In this document: piece after piece, positions 1 through 8,691 of the stretch
Layout of the letters: every line of letters begins with the position of its first letter
Position numbering within the stretch: the first letter of the stretch is position 1
DNA from: Flavisolibacter ginsenosidimutans
GTDB taxonomy: Bacteria; Bacteroidota; Bacteroidia; Chitinophagales; Chitinophagaceae
NCBI RefSeq assembly: GCF_007970805.1
Contig: NZ_CP042433.1
Location: forward strand, 1,302,001 to 1,366,000
Length of the DNA: 64,000 nucleotides
Direction: 5' to 3'
The notes under the pieces: generated by a model
Databases searched by the model: none
The model's input: the letters and a program-made list of their open reading frames with translations, nothing else
Told to the model about the DNA's origin: nothing
Position numbers and translations under genes: made by a program

Positions 1-39
1 TCCCAGTTCTTTTTTTCATGGCCGCCAGAAACAGGATTA

Positions 40-1203
40 ATGACGAACAATAGGGTTTGGTTGTTGTGCATGTTTATTGCTTGGATTTTGTTTATGCAAA
101 CGACCGGCCATACGGAAGAGACTGATAAACGCAGTTGGAAAGAGTTCTTGCTGAACCTTTTCCGATTGACGGCAAAGCCAACGGTAAAAGTTTATCACGG
201 CTATGGCCACGATAACTGCCTGACGGTGTTCGGGCATGTTTTCAAGCTAAGTCCTTATCCGAGAAAAAAATACCGGCAACATTTTTTGCGAAACACACTT
301 GCCTTGCTGCGTTTGTTTTTAATAAAACCTTTTGCGGGTGCAGACGTTCAATTGGAGTGGAAAGGGAAACAGCACAACGCAAAGACCGATGCCGATGGCT
401 TTTTCAAATTCGAATGGAATGATGAAGAGCCTTTTGAATGCGGCTGGTTTCCGGTGAACGTAATTGCTTCAGTAAATAAGAAACAAATCGCTTCTTCAAC
501 CGGCCGCGTTTACATTCCCCACACAACGCAATACGTTTTTATTTCGGACATTGACGACACATTTTTGATTTCGCATTCCTCCAATTTGCGCAAGCGTCTT
601 TGGGTACTGTTTACAGAGAATGCAAGAAGCCGCAGACCTTTTGAAGGCGTGGTGCGGCATTATCAATTGCTTGCGCAAAGCAACACCACGGAAGATGCAC
701 CAAATCCTTTTTTTTACGTGAGCAGCAGCGAATGGAATTTGTACGAATACATTCTGGAATTCACGGCAGTGAATGAACTGCCACGGGGCATTTTTTTGCT
801 AAGTCAACTCAAGCAGTTCTCGCAGCTTTTAAAGACCGGACAAAACAATCATGGGACAAAATTTACCCGCATTGTACGCATCCTCCAAGCCTTCCCGCAT
901 CAGCGTGTGATTTTGCTTGGCGACAGTTCGCAACAAGACCCTTACATCTACGAGTCCATCGTGCAACATTATCCAAAGCAAGTTCATGCGGTTTACATCC
1001 GCGATGTGTTTCAGCGCAATTATGAAAAAGTTCGGGAAGTTTTAAACAGAATTGAAGCAAGCGGCGTTGCCTGCCTTCTTTTTAAACACAGTGACGAGGC
1101 CATTTTGCACTCGGTGAAAATCGGCCTCATTGCCCCGTCCGATGCCGAAAAAAAGCTTTCAGCGGCTCAAAACGAAATCCCGAAAATGGCACAAAGTTTT
1201 TAG
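40..1203 (+). CDS. App1-like phosphatase domain protein (DUF2183)
   Basis: The C-terminal half resembles the catalytic domain of yeast App1 phosphatidate phosphatase (DUF2183, HAD superfamily). The diagnostic ISDIDDT motif lies at about residues 168-174 (D170 and D172 are the expected nucleophile and acid), and a later LLGDSSQQDP segment fits the distal HAD acidic motif. The N-terminal half contains a small beta-sandwich-like region (residues 90-160). The start is unsure: the frame stays open to the window edge, ATG 40 would give a hydrophobic leader (VWLLCMFIAWILFM), and ATG 94 would remove most of it and begin just before TEETDKRSWKEF, where I expect homologues to begin. The family acts on phosphatidate in yeast; the bacterial substrate is unknown. 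The PPOX-like gene follows 24 bp downstream on the same strand. Confidence 0.85.
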   Translation: MTNNRVWLLCMFIAWILFMQTTGHTEETDKRSWKEFLLNLFRLTAKPTVKVYHGYGHDNCLTVFGHVFKLSPYPRKKYRQHFLRNTLALLRLFLIKPFAGADVQLEWKGKQHNAKTDADGFFKFEWNDEEPFECGWFPVNVIASVNKKQIASSTGRVYIPHTTQYVFISDIDDTFLISHSSNLRKRLWVLFTENARSRRPFEGVVRHYQLLAQSNTTEDAPNPFFYVSSSEWNLYEYILEFTAVNELPRGIFLLSQLKQFSQLLKTGQNNHGTKFTRIVRILQAFPHQRVILLGDSSQQDPYIYESIVQHYPKQVHAVYIRDVFQRNYEKVREVLNRIEASGVACLLFKHSDEAILHSVKIGLIAPSDAEKKLSAAQNEIPKMAQSF

Positions 1204-1227
1204 CCTCCCTGTTACAAAAGAATTTTT

Positions 1228-1728
1228 ATGGAAAAGCATCTTCAAGACAAAGAAGCACTCAATAAATTTAAAAAGCTCGTGGAAGACATTCGCGTTTGCA
1301 TGTTTATTACCGCTACCAATAGCGACGAGCACACACGGCCCATGAGTACAATTAAAGTGGAAGACGATGGCACGCTTTGGTTTTTTACCGATGTCCGTTC
1401 GATTAAAGTGGATGAAGTAACAAGAGAACGTGACGTGCATCTTACCTACGCACATCCTGGCAAAGAAAGCTACCTTGATGTTTGGGGCAAGGCAAGCGTT
1501 GTTACTGACAGGCAACAAATAAAAGAAAAGTGGAGTCCGGTGGTAAAGGCTTGGTTCCCAAAAGGCGACGAAGACCCAAATCTTGCACTGCTAAAAATTA
1601 AGCCAGCCGATGTTTATTATTGGGACGCGGAAAGCGGTAAAATGGTTCAATTCTTTAAAATGGCGGTGGCTGCGGTAACGGGAAATCCAGCGGTGGCGGA
1701 CGGTAAAGAAGGGAAGTTAGCCATGTAA
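1228..1728 (+). CDS. Pyridoxamine 5'-phosphate oxidase-like general stress protein
   Basis: This 166-residue protein has the compact split-barrel FMN-binding fold of the general stress protein 26 family. The evidence is the N-terminal helix, the segment VCMFITATNSDEHTRPMSTI, the strand LWFFTDVRSIKVDEV and the C-terminal end KPADVYYWDAESGKMVQFF. Members bind flavin or pyridoxal phosphate and are linked to stress responses; most are not true PdxH enzymes. Length matches the family. It follows the App1-like gene closely and may be cotranscribed with it. Confidence 0.85.
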   Translation: MEKHLQDKEALNKFKKLVEDIRVCMFITATNSDEHTRPMSTIKVEDDGTLWFFTDVRSIKVDEVTRERDVHLTYAHPGKESYLDVWGKASVVTDRQQIKEKWSPVVKAWFPKGDEDPNLALLKIKPADVYYWDAESGKMVQFFKMAVAAVTGNPAVADGKEGKLAM

Positions 1729-1835
1729 CAATTGCGGAGACTTGAATATGTTTTGCTGATTAAAGTCTGAAAGCTTTACAACATTCGTTGTTCATTTATT
1801 TTCCGTCTTCGCGTAAAACAGATCGGCCTCGCGGA

Positions 1836-1843
1836 TAAATTTG
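1836..1843 (+). promoter_or_regulatory. Bacteroidota -7 promoter box (TAAATTTG)
   Basis: An exact match to the TAnnTTTG consensus, with eight bases between the box and the ATG of the acetyltransferase gene. No convincing -33 element is visible. Confidence 0.6.
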
Positions 1844-1851
1844 CAATCCAA

Positions 1852-2352
1852 ATGGATGCAACAATTTTAACCACAAGGCTTTTGCTTGGAGAGATTGCGG
1901 AGAATGACCACGCTTTTATTCTTGAACTTCTGAATACAAAAGGCTGGCTGCAATTTATTGGCGACAGAAAGGTGCGCACAAAAGAAGAGGCCGTTCAATA
2001 CATCAAAAAAATTCTTGCCATTGGAACGATTAAGTATTGGGTTGTGCGTCTTCGTGATACAAAGGCCGCCATTGGCATTGTTTCTTTTTTGAAGCGTGAT
2101 TACCTGGAACATTTTGACCTTGGCTTTGCTTTTTTGCCGCAATACGAAGGCAAAGGCTATGCATTTGAAGCAGCCGGAGAAGTATTAAAAAGGGCAAGAG
2201 AAAATCATCCGATTGTACTTGCGACAACGATTGCCGAAAACAAAAAATCCATTGCTCTTCTTTTGAAATTAGGCTTTGTTTTTAAAGAACAGGTGGTGAA
2301 CGGAAAAGATAGATTACACGTTTACACGACGCAAGAAACCTCTAAACTGTAA
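1852..2352 (+). CDS. GNAT family N-acetyltransferase (RimJ/RimL-like)
   Basis: A 166-residue protein with the GNAT fold of the RimJ/RimL subgroup. The N-terminus MDATILTTRLLLGEI is typical, and the acetyl-CoA pyrophosphate loop appears as LPQYEGKGYAFEA at about residues 95-107 (Q-x-x-G-x-G type). It transfers acetyl from acetyl-CoA to an amine; the substrate cannot be read from the sequence. The start follows a TAAATTTG promoter box, so the gene probably forms its own unit. It is convergent with the cysteine desulfurase gene, 29 bp away. Confidence 0.85.
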   Translation: MDATILTTRLLLGEIAENDHAFILELLNTKGWLQFIGDRKVRTKEEAVQYIKKILAIGTIKYWVVRLRDTKAAIGIVSFLKRDYLEHFDLGFAFLPQYEGKGYAFEAAGEVLKRARENHPIVLATTIAENKKSIALLLKLGFVFKEQVVNGKDRLHVYTTQETSKL

Positions 2353-2381
2353 ATTGTTTCAGCCAACAAAAACGTTCAGAA

Positions 2382-3566
2382 TCAGATGAGTTCTTTTAGC
2401 TTCTCCACTACCTTGTCCACTTCTTCTTTCGTGTTGTGCTTGCTGAACGAAAAGCGAACGGTAACGTGATCGTCGGTTTTGTGCAAAGCTTTCATTACGT
2501 GCGAGCCGGCATCGGCGCCGCTGCTGCAAGCCGAACCACCCGAAACGCAAATGTTGTTCATGTCAAGGCTCATTAAAAGGAACTCTGCTTTTGCGGTTTT
2601 AGGAAAGCAAACGCTCAGCACCGTATAAAGTGAATTGGGTCCGCAATTGAAGCTTACACCGCCAATATTTTTTTGCAATTGTTCGGTCATGTACGCTTTT
2701 AGCTCACTAATGTAAGCGCTTGTTTTTTCGTAGTCGCGCAGGGCTATTTCAAGCGCCTTGGCAAAACCCACAATGCCGTAAACATTTTCGGTGCCCGCAC
2801 GCATGTTGCGTTCCTGTCCACCACCGAAGATGAAGGGTTTGATGTTCACTTCATCGCTTACGTACAAAATGCCCACGCCTTTTGGCCCGTGAAATTTGTG
2901 CGAGGCCGCCGAGATAAAATGCACCGGAAGTTCGCTAAGGCTCATCGGATAATGCCCTACGGTTTGCACGCAATCGGAATGAAAAATAGCGCCGTATTTT
3001 TTGCACAACTCCCCTACTTTTTTGATTGGCAAGAGCACACCAATTTCGTTGTTGGCGTGCATTAGACTCACCAGACATTTTTTTCCGCTTGTTGTTTGTT
3101 CGGCTAGCTGTTCGTCCAGGTTTTCCAACGATACTTGCCCGTCGTCTTTGAGTTCAACAAAGCTATACGAAACATTGGCCGCATGACCGTAATGTTCAAC
3201 GGTATGCAAAACAGCGTGATGCTCAATGGGCGATGTGATGATGTGCGTACAACCGAGGTCGCGGAGAGAAGCGGCAATGGCAGTGTTGTTACTTTCCGTA
3301 CCGCCGCTGGTAAAGAAAATATTGGCCGGCTTCGTGCCCAAATTTTTTGCTACCGATTTGCGGGCATTTTCAACGGCAAGCCGTGTTTCGCGTCCGTAAG
3401 AATAAATGGAAGACGGATTGCCGAAATGCTCGGTGAGATAAGGCATCATGGCCTCCAACACTTCTTTGTCAAGCGCGGTTGTTGCGGCATTGTCGAAATA
3501 GATGCGGACGTTTGTTGCGGCGGTTGCCGGCTCTGTTTTTGTTTTTGCGAAACTTGTTTCTTGCAT
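2382..3566 (-). CDS. Cysteine desulfurase (IscS/NifS family)
   Basis: A PLP-dependent class V aminotransferase that removes sulfur from cysteine for Fe-S clusters and thiolated tRNA. The PLP lysine is K224 in ASHKFHGPKG, and the catalytic persulfide cysteine is C347 in VSGGSACSSGAD, a loop of the IscS (group I) type. The N-terminal YFDNAATT motif lies at residues 23-30. The first 20 residues before it are a low-complexity tail, so translation may begin later, although no internal ATG is available there. No isc or suf genes are adjacent; orphan copies like this are common in the phylum. Confidence 0.92.
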   Translation of the reverse strand: MQETSFAKTKTEPATAATNVRIYFDNAATTALDKEVLEAMMPYLTEHFGNPSSIYSYGRETRLAVENARKSVAKNLGTKPANIFFTSGGTESNNTAIAASLRDLGCTHIITSPIEHHAVLHTVEHYGHAANVSYSFVELKDDGQVSLENLDEQLAEQTTSGKKCLVSLMHANNEIGVLLPIKKVGELCKKYGAIFHSDCVQTVGHYPMSLSELPVHFISAASHKFHGPKGVGILYVSDEVNIKPFIFGGGQERNMRAGTENVYGIVGFAKALEIALRDYEKTSAYISELKAYMTEQLQKNIGGVSFNCGPNSLYTVLSVCFPKTAKAEFLLMSLDMNNICVSGGSACSSGADAGSHVMKALHKTDDHVTVRFSFSKHNTKEEVDKVVEKLKELI

Positions 3567-3620
3567 GGCAAATGCGTTGAATAAACAATTGCTGAAAAGT
3601 GATAAAAACGTACAAGAATG

Positions 3621-3641
3621 TCCTTCGGCAAGCTCAGGATA
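3621..3641. repeat. Short palindromic repeat of the TCCTTCGGC...TCAGGAT type
   Basis: TCCTTCGGCAAGCTCAGGAT is an imperfect palindrome (TCCT/AGGA ends, GC/GC inner) between the cysteine desulfurase start and the end of the phosphohexomutase gene. A related copy lies at 39641-39661. From memory, similar motifs are frequent intergenic repeats in Bacteroidota genomes. Confidence 0.5.
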
Positions 3642-3753
3642 AACTCAAAACAGAAGCTTAATGGATTGCTGAACGCTGGCTCAAAATCCTCAATCAACTG
3701 TAAATAAGAATCAATCTAATGCGCACGTATTGACTTATTAACCGATTAACGTA

Positions 3754-5148
3754 TCAACTCTTCAACTCCTTTATGTCTGCCATCAACCGCTTGGCAATAT
3801 TGGCCGCTGTCGTCTCGAAATTGCTCTCGGCATAAATGCGGATGATGGGCTCTGTGTTTGACGTGCGCAAGTGCACCCAATCCGTGTCGAATTCAATCTT
3901 CAAACCGTCTTCGGTGTTGATCGGATTGTTCTTGTACTTCTTTTTTATTTCGTCGAAAATGGCCGGTACGTTGACGCCGTTTTCAAGTTCGATTTTGTTT
4001 TTGGAAATAAAGTAATCGGGGTAATTGTTTCGGAAGGATTTCAATCCTTTGTTGTGCGTCGCAAAATGCGAAAGAAAAAGCGCAATGCCGATGAGGGCAT
4101 CGCGGCCGTAATGAAAATCGGGCACGATGATGCCGCCGTTTCCTTCACCGCCAATAACGGCGTCCACGACTTTCATTTTGCTCACCACGTTCACTTCACC
4201 CACCGCCGATGGATAGTATTCACCGCCGCGTTTTTGGGTAATTTCTTTGAGCGCCTTTGTGCTGCTCATGTTGCTCACAGTGTTGCCGACTTTTTTGCTC
4301 AGCACGTAATCGGCCACAGCCACCAATGTGTATTCTTCGCCAAACATGCTTCCGTCTTCGCACACAAAACAAAGGCGGTCCACGTCGGGGTCAACGGCAA
4401 TGCCGAAGTCGGCATTTTGTTTTACAACCTCGTTGCTTAACGTGGTTAAATGTTCGGGCAGCGGTTCAGGATTGTGTGCAAACTTTCCGTTTACCTCGCC
4501 GTTGATGACGACGACTTCAACAGCGCCAAGTGCATACAACAACTGCGGAACAATCAAAGCGCCGGTGGAATTGATACAGTCAACGACAACCTTGAATCCT
4601 TTTTGTGCAATCGCTTCCCTGTTCACCAACGGATAAGCAAGAACAAGATCAAGGTGCTTTTGCAGATAAGAATGATCTTCTCTGTGTTTTCCCAGTTTAT
4701 CAACCGGTGCAAAACCGAAGTCTTCAGCCTGTGCACGGCGCAAAACTTCGGCGCCAACTGAAGCATCAATGAATTCACCGTCTTTGTTGAGAAGTTTTAA
4801 AGCGTTCCACTCCCGCGGGTTGTGGCTGGCGGTAAGAATGATGCCGCCATCAGCGCCTTCTTCTTTCGTGGCAATTTCAACCGTTGGCGTTGTCGATAAA
4901 CCAAGATCAATCACGTCAATGCCGAGGCTAATCAGGGTAGAAACAACAAGGTTGTTAACCATTTGACCTGAGATGCGGCCGTCGCGGCCAATAACAATTT
5001 TTGCTGGAACTGTTTTCTCGGTACGGTTTTCAGAAACAATGCTGCCGAATGCAGCAGAGAATTTTACAACGTCTATTGCGGTTAAGGATTCGCCGGGTTT
5101 ACCGCCGATGGTTCCTCTGATGCCTGAAATACTCTTGATCAATGCCAC
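3754..5148 (-). CDS. glmM: Phosphoglucosamine mutase / phosphohexomutase (GlmM type)
   Basis: An alpha-D-phosphohexomutase that most likely interconverts glucosamine-6-phosphate and glucosamine-1-phosphate for peptidoglycan and LPS precursors. All four family loops are present: the phosphoserine loop TASHNP (Ser about 108 from the chosen start), the metal loop DPDVDR (253-258), the sugar-recognition loop GGEGNGG (333-339) and the phosphate loop RTSNTEP. I place the start at GTG 5148, giving 464 residues, because homologues begin at ALIKSISGIRGT. The ATG at 5253 would add 35 odd residues and run into the divergent methyltransferase gene. A phosphomannomutase role cannot be excluded. Confidence 0.85.
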   Translation of the reverse strand: MALIKSISGIRGTIGGKPGESLTAIDVVKFSAAFGSIVSENRTEKTVPAKIVIGRDGRISGQMVNNLVVSTLISLGIDVIDLGLSTTPTVEIATKEEGADGGIILTASHNPREWNALKLLNKDGEFIDASVGAEVLRRAQAEDFGFAPVDKLGKHREDHSYLQKHLDLVLAYPLVNREAIAQKGFKVVVDCINSTGALIVPQLLYALGAVEVVVINGEVNGKFAHNPEPLPEHLTTLSNEVVKQNADFGIAVDPDVDRLCFVCEDGSMFGEEYTLVAVADYVLSKKVGNTVSNMSSTKALKEITQKRGGEYYPSAVGEVNVVSKMKVVDAVIGGEGNGGIIVPDFHYGRDALIGIALFLSHFATHNKGLKSFRNNYPDYFISKNKIELENGVNVPAIFDEIKKKYKNNPINTEDGLKIEFDTDWVHLRTSNTEPIIRIYAESNFETTAANIAKRLMADIKELKS

Positions 5149-5223
5149 GGAACTAAATTTAGGGCGACAAAAATACGGCTTTCGACGGTACACCCCGAAG
5201 GGTTTGCTTAATCGCGATGCTAT

Positions 5224-5231
5224 TACTTTTG
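5224..5231 (+). promoter_or_regulatory. -7 promoter box (TACTTTTG) for the methyltransferase
   Basis: TACTTTTG matches TAnnTTTG and ends 12 bases before the methyltransferase ATG, in the 95-bp gap left when the divergent phosphohexomutase starts at GTG 5148. Confidence 0.6.
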
Positions 5232-5243
5232 TAAAAAAAGGAA

Positions 5244-5990
5244 ATGGTTGCAAAGGATTGGTACAAGAGCTGGTTCAACTCGATCTATTATCACAAACTT
5301 TATTTCCAGCGCGATGAAGCCGAAGCACAACGCTTTATTCAAAAGCTGCTTGCTCATTTGCAACCGCCTGCCGATAGCCGAATGTTGGACGTGGCTTGCG
5401 GCCGTGGGCGGCATGCACGTTTCCTGGCTTCAAAAGGTTTTGATGTAACGGGCATTGATCTTTCGCACGACTCGATTGCGTACGCCAAACAATTTGAAAC
5501 GGACAACTTGCATTTTTTTCAACACGACATGCGGCTGCCTTCGTGGATCAATTACTTTGATTACGCCTTTAACTTTTTTACCTCCTTTGGTTATTTCGCT
5601 ACGCACCGCGAACACGATGATGCGGTACGAACAATTGCGCAGAGTTTAAAGCCGGCCGGCCTTGCGCTTTTTGATTACCTGAACGTGCATTACGTGGAAG
5701 AACGTCTTGTACACGACGAAGAAAAAAAAGTGGACGGAACAACGTATCGAATTCACCGCTGGGACGACCAGGATTTTTTTTACAAATGCATTCAGGTTGA
5801 AGACGATGAACTCGAGAAGCCGCTCGAGTTTACTGAGAAAGTGACCAAGCTTAGTTTGGGTGATTTTACCGAGATGCTGGCTTATCAAAAAATGCAGGTA
5901 ACAGAAGTATTTGGCGATTATGAATTGAACGGGTATGATGTAAAAAAGACGCCGCGATTAATTGTGATGGCGAAGAAAAGCTCTCTTTAG
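5244..5990 (+). CDS. Class I SAM-dependent methyltransferase
   Basis: A 248-residue Rossmann-fold methyltransferase. Motif I, which binds SAM, is MLDVACGRGRHARFLASKG at about residues 48-66. It is followed by the acidic residue ending strand 2 (VTGIDLS) and a motif IV-like segment DYAFNFFTSFGYF. The substrate is unknown: the family (Methyltransf_25/11-like) includes small-molecule and lipid enzymes. Its stop codon overlaps that of the convergent sulfatase gene (TAG at 5988-5990; the opposite TAA at 5987-5989). Confidence 0.85.
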   Translation: MVAKDWYKSWFNSIYYHKLYFQRDEAEAQRFIQKLLAHLQPPADSRMLDVACGRGRHARFLASKGFDVTGIDLSHDSIAYAKQFETDNLHFFQHDMRLPSWINYFDYAFNFFTSFGYFATHREHDDAVRTIAQSLKPAGLALFDYLNVHYVEERLVHDEEKKVDGTTYRIHRWDDQDFFYKCIQVEDDELEKPLEFTEKVTKLSLGDFTEMLAYQKMQVTEVFGDYELNGYDVKKTPRLIVMAKKSSL

Positions 5991-7963
5991 GGAGAAAGGG
6001 AGGTTTTCTTGTTGTTCATTAGCATCCATCTTGCCGTTTCCAAATAACCTGATGTAACCGCACTCAATCTTTTTTGAACCGAATCCAATTGCGGTTTTGT
6101 GTACGTTGCCTTTGCGTTCAGCAGTTGCAGCTTTTCTTTTTCGAACAAAATATTCTTGGTGAAATAAAAATCATCGGTAATCAATCCGGTTTCACCTTCA
6201 TCATGGCGAATAAAAAAAGCACTGTGGTTGTTTTGTCCGTTCACCACATCGCGGCCAAGTGTGCTGTTCATGTGTTTTTGCCCACAAACGCCGGCGATGC
6301 TTGGCAGTACGTCAATTTGCGATACGACTTCGTTTCGTTTTTGCGCCGGCAGGTGTCCAGGTGCATAAAAAAGCAAGGGCACGTGCATTTCGGTCAAGCG
6401 GTCTTCGGTCCATTCATTCTGGTACATCGCCGTTGCGTTGCCCGCCACGCCGTGATCGCCAACAAATACAAACATCGTGTTGTTGAACCAGGCTTCCTTT
6501 TTTGCGCTTTCAATAAAATGCTCAACGCTGTAATCAAAATAGCGCATGGCGTTGTACTGCGCCGCGGATTCAAAACCATATTTCTCCAGTTCAATCTTAT
6601 CCGGCTCCTGCCGCACAAAATCTTTGTCTTCTTCCGCAATCGTATAAGGCGGGTGATTGTCGGAAGTTTGTATAACGGCGAAGAAGGGTTGCGTTTGCTG
6701 CGCAAACAATTTGTTCGCTTCCAGAAAAAGATTTTTGTCGCTGATGCCCCACACGTCAATGGGCTTTGAAACAAAAGCGCCTTCGGTTTCCATCTGCACA
6801 CCGTTCACGTTTTGCATCAGCCCTTCGAAATTGTTGAAGGCCGGGCTGCCGCCAAGAAAATAAAACTTGTTGTAGCCTTCAAAATTATTGATGATGGTGT
6901 GCTGATTTTTCGCGGCGTCGGTGCGGGTGGAGAATTTGGCTAACTGTACATCAGGTATGCCGGTGACAATGGCAAACATGCCTCTTGCCGTAGAAAAATG
7001 TGGCGTAAAGCAGCGATTGAAAAACAGCCCGCTATCGCAAAGGCTTTTGATGTACGGCGTGGTGTTTAGCGCATTGCCGCTCATGCTGGTTTTGTACATG
7101 CTGAACGATTCGCAAACAACCAACACAACATTCGGCTTCGACGCAAAATATTTAGAAGCGGGATTTTCCATCTTTTTATACGAAGCCGCGTTCTTATCCC
7201 AGCCCATCCAATCGCTCAAAACAGGGTAAAGGTCTTTTGCCTTGCCTTCGTCGAAATGTGGCTTGCGATTGCCCAGCGTAGAGAAAACCGTTTGCAAAGG
7301 ATTGAGCGCAAGATAGCCGCTGAAATCATCGTGCATTCTAAAGGCCGCATTCCAATTTAAAGGTTTTGGAAAGCCACCATAAACACAGAACACAAATACA
7401 AAAGCCGTCAGCAAAAACCATTTGCGTTTGTACAAAATTCTCTTGCCTTCCGTTTTTGCCAATACGGCGCCGTGAAGGCGTGTGAACAAAAAGCGCAAGC
7501 TCAACACCATTATCGTTAAGCCAAGAAGCAGCCAAAACACCGGGTACGATTCCCACAACATTCTTGATGCAATGGCCACATCGTCGGCAAAGTTGAAAAC
7601 CGTTGCGCCCAACCTCACACGGTAATAGGCAAAACAACCAAAGTCAATAGTGTAAATCAGCACAACAAAAAATGTGGCAAAGGCAAGATACCAGGTCCAG
7701 GCTTTTTTATTTCGGACCGAATAATAGGGCGAGAATTGCGGCACCGTGCTCACCAAAACAACGGGCAGAAGCAGGAGACAAATCCAACGCAAGTCAAAAC
7801 GGAACCCTAACAAAAAAGAGGAAATCAGTGACGAAAAAGGCTCATCCGCCGGTTTAAATAATAGTAAAGTCAGGCAGCGAAAAACCGTTAACAACAGCGT
7901 GTAGAGGATGAAGAGATTCAACACCCACAACAAAGTTTTTGGTATGCGAAGACGAAACAGCAT
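5987..7963 (-). CDS. LTA synthase family sulfatase-fold membrane protein
   Basis: The first ~200 residues carry about five hydrophobic helices (for example LLWVLNLFILYTLLLTVF). After them comes a periplasmic alkaline-phosphatase-superfamily domain. Catalytic features are the metal-binding Glu in VVCESFS, the nucleophile Thr in FSTARGMFA and the late metal site FVGDHG. The family transfers phosphoglycerol or phosphoethanolamine groups onto cell-surface polymers or lipids; in a Gram-negative host, modification of a lipid or glycan is more likely than true lipoteichoic acid. I chose the ATG at 7963 because the 21 residues upstream look non-coding. The 3' end overlaps the convergent methyltransferase gene. 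Confidence 0.87.
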   Translation of the reverse strand: MLFRLRIPKTLLWVLNLFILYTLLLTVFRCLTLLLFKPADEPFSSLISSFLLGFRFDLRWICLLLLPVVLVSTVPQFSPYYSVRNKKAWTWYLAFATFFVVLIYTIDFGCFAYYRVRLGATVFNFADDVAIASRMLWESYPVFWLLLGLTIMVLSLRFLFTRLHGAVLAKTEGKRILYKRKWFLLTAFVFVFCVYGGFPKPLNWNAAFRMHDDFSGYLALNPLQTVFSTLGNRKPHFDEGKAKDLYPVLSDWMGWDKNAASYKKMENPASKYFASKPNVVLVVCESFSMYKTSMSGNALNTTPYIKSLCDSGLFFNRCFTPHFSTARGMFAIVTGIPDVQLAKFSTRTDAAKNQHTIINNFEGYNKFYFLGGSPAFNNFEGLMQNVNGVQMETEGAFVSKPIDVWGISDKNLFLEANKLFAQQTQPFFAVIQTSDNHPPYTIAEEDKDFVRQEPDKIELEKYGFESAAQYNAMRYFDYSVEHFIESAKKEAWFNNTMFVFVGDHGVAGNATAMYQNEWTEDRLTEMHVPLLFYAPGHLPAQKRNEVVSQIDVLPSIAGVCGQKHMNSTLGRDVVNGQNNHSAFFIRHDEGETGLITDDFYFTKNILFEKEKLQLLNAKATYTKPQLDSVQKRLSAVTSGYLETARWMLMNNKKTSLSP

Positions 7964-8064
7964 GTACAAGTGCGCCTGACTGCTTAGAGCGGCCTGACGC
8001 ATCGCAAAGAAAGCGGCATTTTGCAACGGTTACACAAGATTTCGACGAAGCCCGCCGCTGCGCT

Positions 8065-8072
8065 TACCTTTG
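8065..8072 (+). promoter_or_regulatory. -7 promoter box (TACCTTTG) four bases before ATG
   Basis: An exact TAnnTTTG match that ends only four bases before the PAP2 ATG at 8077. Bacteroidota transcripts usually begin several bases after this box, so the mRNA would start at or next to the start codon. It also argues against the longer reading frame that begins at 7939. Confidence 0.6.
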
Positions 8073-8076
8073 CCCG

Positions 8077-8682
8077 ATGTTCGGCACGCCTTTAACAATT
8101 TCTTTTTGGCAACGAGTACTCAATTGGGACCGCTCTGCCTTTTTGGTGCTGAACCATAAGCTGGCAAATCCTGTGTTTGATGCGGTTTTGCCTTACTTCC
8201 GCGACTCGGTTTTTTGGGCGCCACTGTATCTTTTCATCATGGCCTTTGTTACGTTGAACTACGGAAAAAAAGGCTGGTGGTGGGCCGTTGCTTTTTTATC
8301 AACCGTGGCGATTGCCGATTTAATGGGCACTTATGCGTTTAAGGAAACGGTGCAGCGCATCAGGCCCTGCAACGAGCCGGGTTTGATGGGTAACGTACGT
8401 CTCGTAATTCAACAATGCCCGGGCGGATACAGTTTCGTAAGCAATCATGCGGCCAATCATTTTGCGTTGGCAACGTTTGCGGTGCTAACGTTTCATAAAG
8501 TTTTTAAACAGTGGATTTATCTCGCTTACTTCTGGGCTTTGCTCATCTCGTTTGCCCAGATTTACGTAGGCGTGCATTACCCGCTGGACGTACTGGCAGG
8601 CGCTTTGCTGGGAGTTGCAGCGGGAACATTAACGGCGTCGGTTTATCGTGCTAATTTTGGCGCACCGGTTCCGGTTACTTAA
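8077..8682 (+). CDS. PAP2 superfamily membrane phosphatase
   Basis: A 201-residue integral membrane phosphatase of the type that removes phosphate from phosphatidic acid or undecaprenyl pyrophosphate. Motif C1 is K89-x6-R96-P97 (KETVQRIRP), C2 is the SFVSNHAANHF segment with catalytic H124, and C3 is QIYVGVHYPLD with H167 and D171. The Arg usual in C3 (six residues before the His) is Gln161 here, which is worth noting. The ATG at 8077 is chosen because a TACCTTTG box lies just before it and 8077 begins the conserved region. The CorC-like gene follows after 9 bp, so the two probably form an operon. Confidence 0.85.
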   Translation: MFGTPLTISFWQRVLNWDRSAFLVLNHKLANPVFDAVLPYFRDSVFWAPLYLFIMAFVTLNYGKKGWWWAVAFLSTVAIADLMGTYAFKETVQRIRPCNEPGLMGNVRLVIQQCPGGYSFVSNHAANHFALATFAVLTFHKVFKQWIYLAYFWALLISFAQIYVGVHYPLDVLAGALLGVAAGTLTASVYRANFGAPVPVT

Positions 8683-8691
8683 ACCATACTG

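Noticed and set aside
5149..5253. Longer N-terminus of the phosphohexomutase from ATG 5253
   Set aside because: It would overlap the divergent methyltransferase start and its promoter, and the residues do not resemble the family.
6074..6769. 231-codon plus-strand open frame
   Set aside because: Antisense to the LTA-synthase-like gene, whose catalytic motifs are clear; composition is that of a shadow frame.
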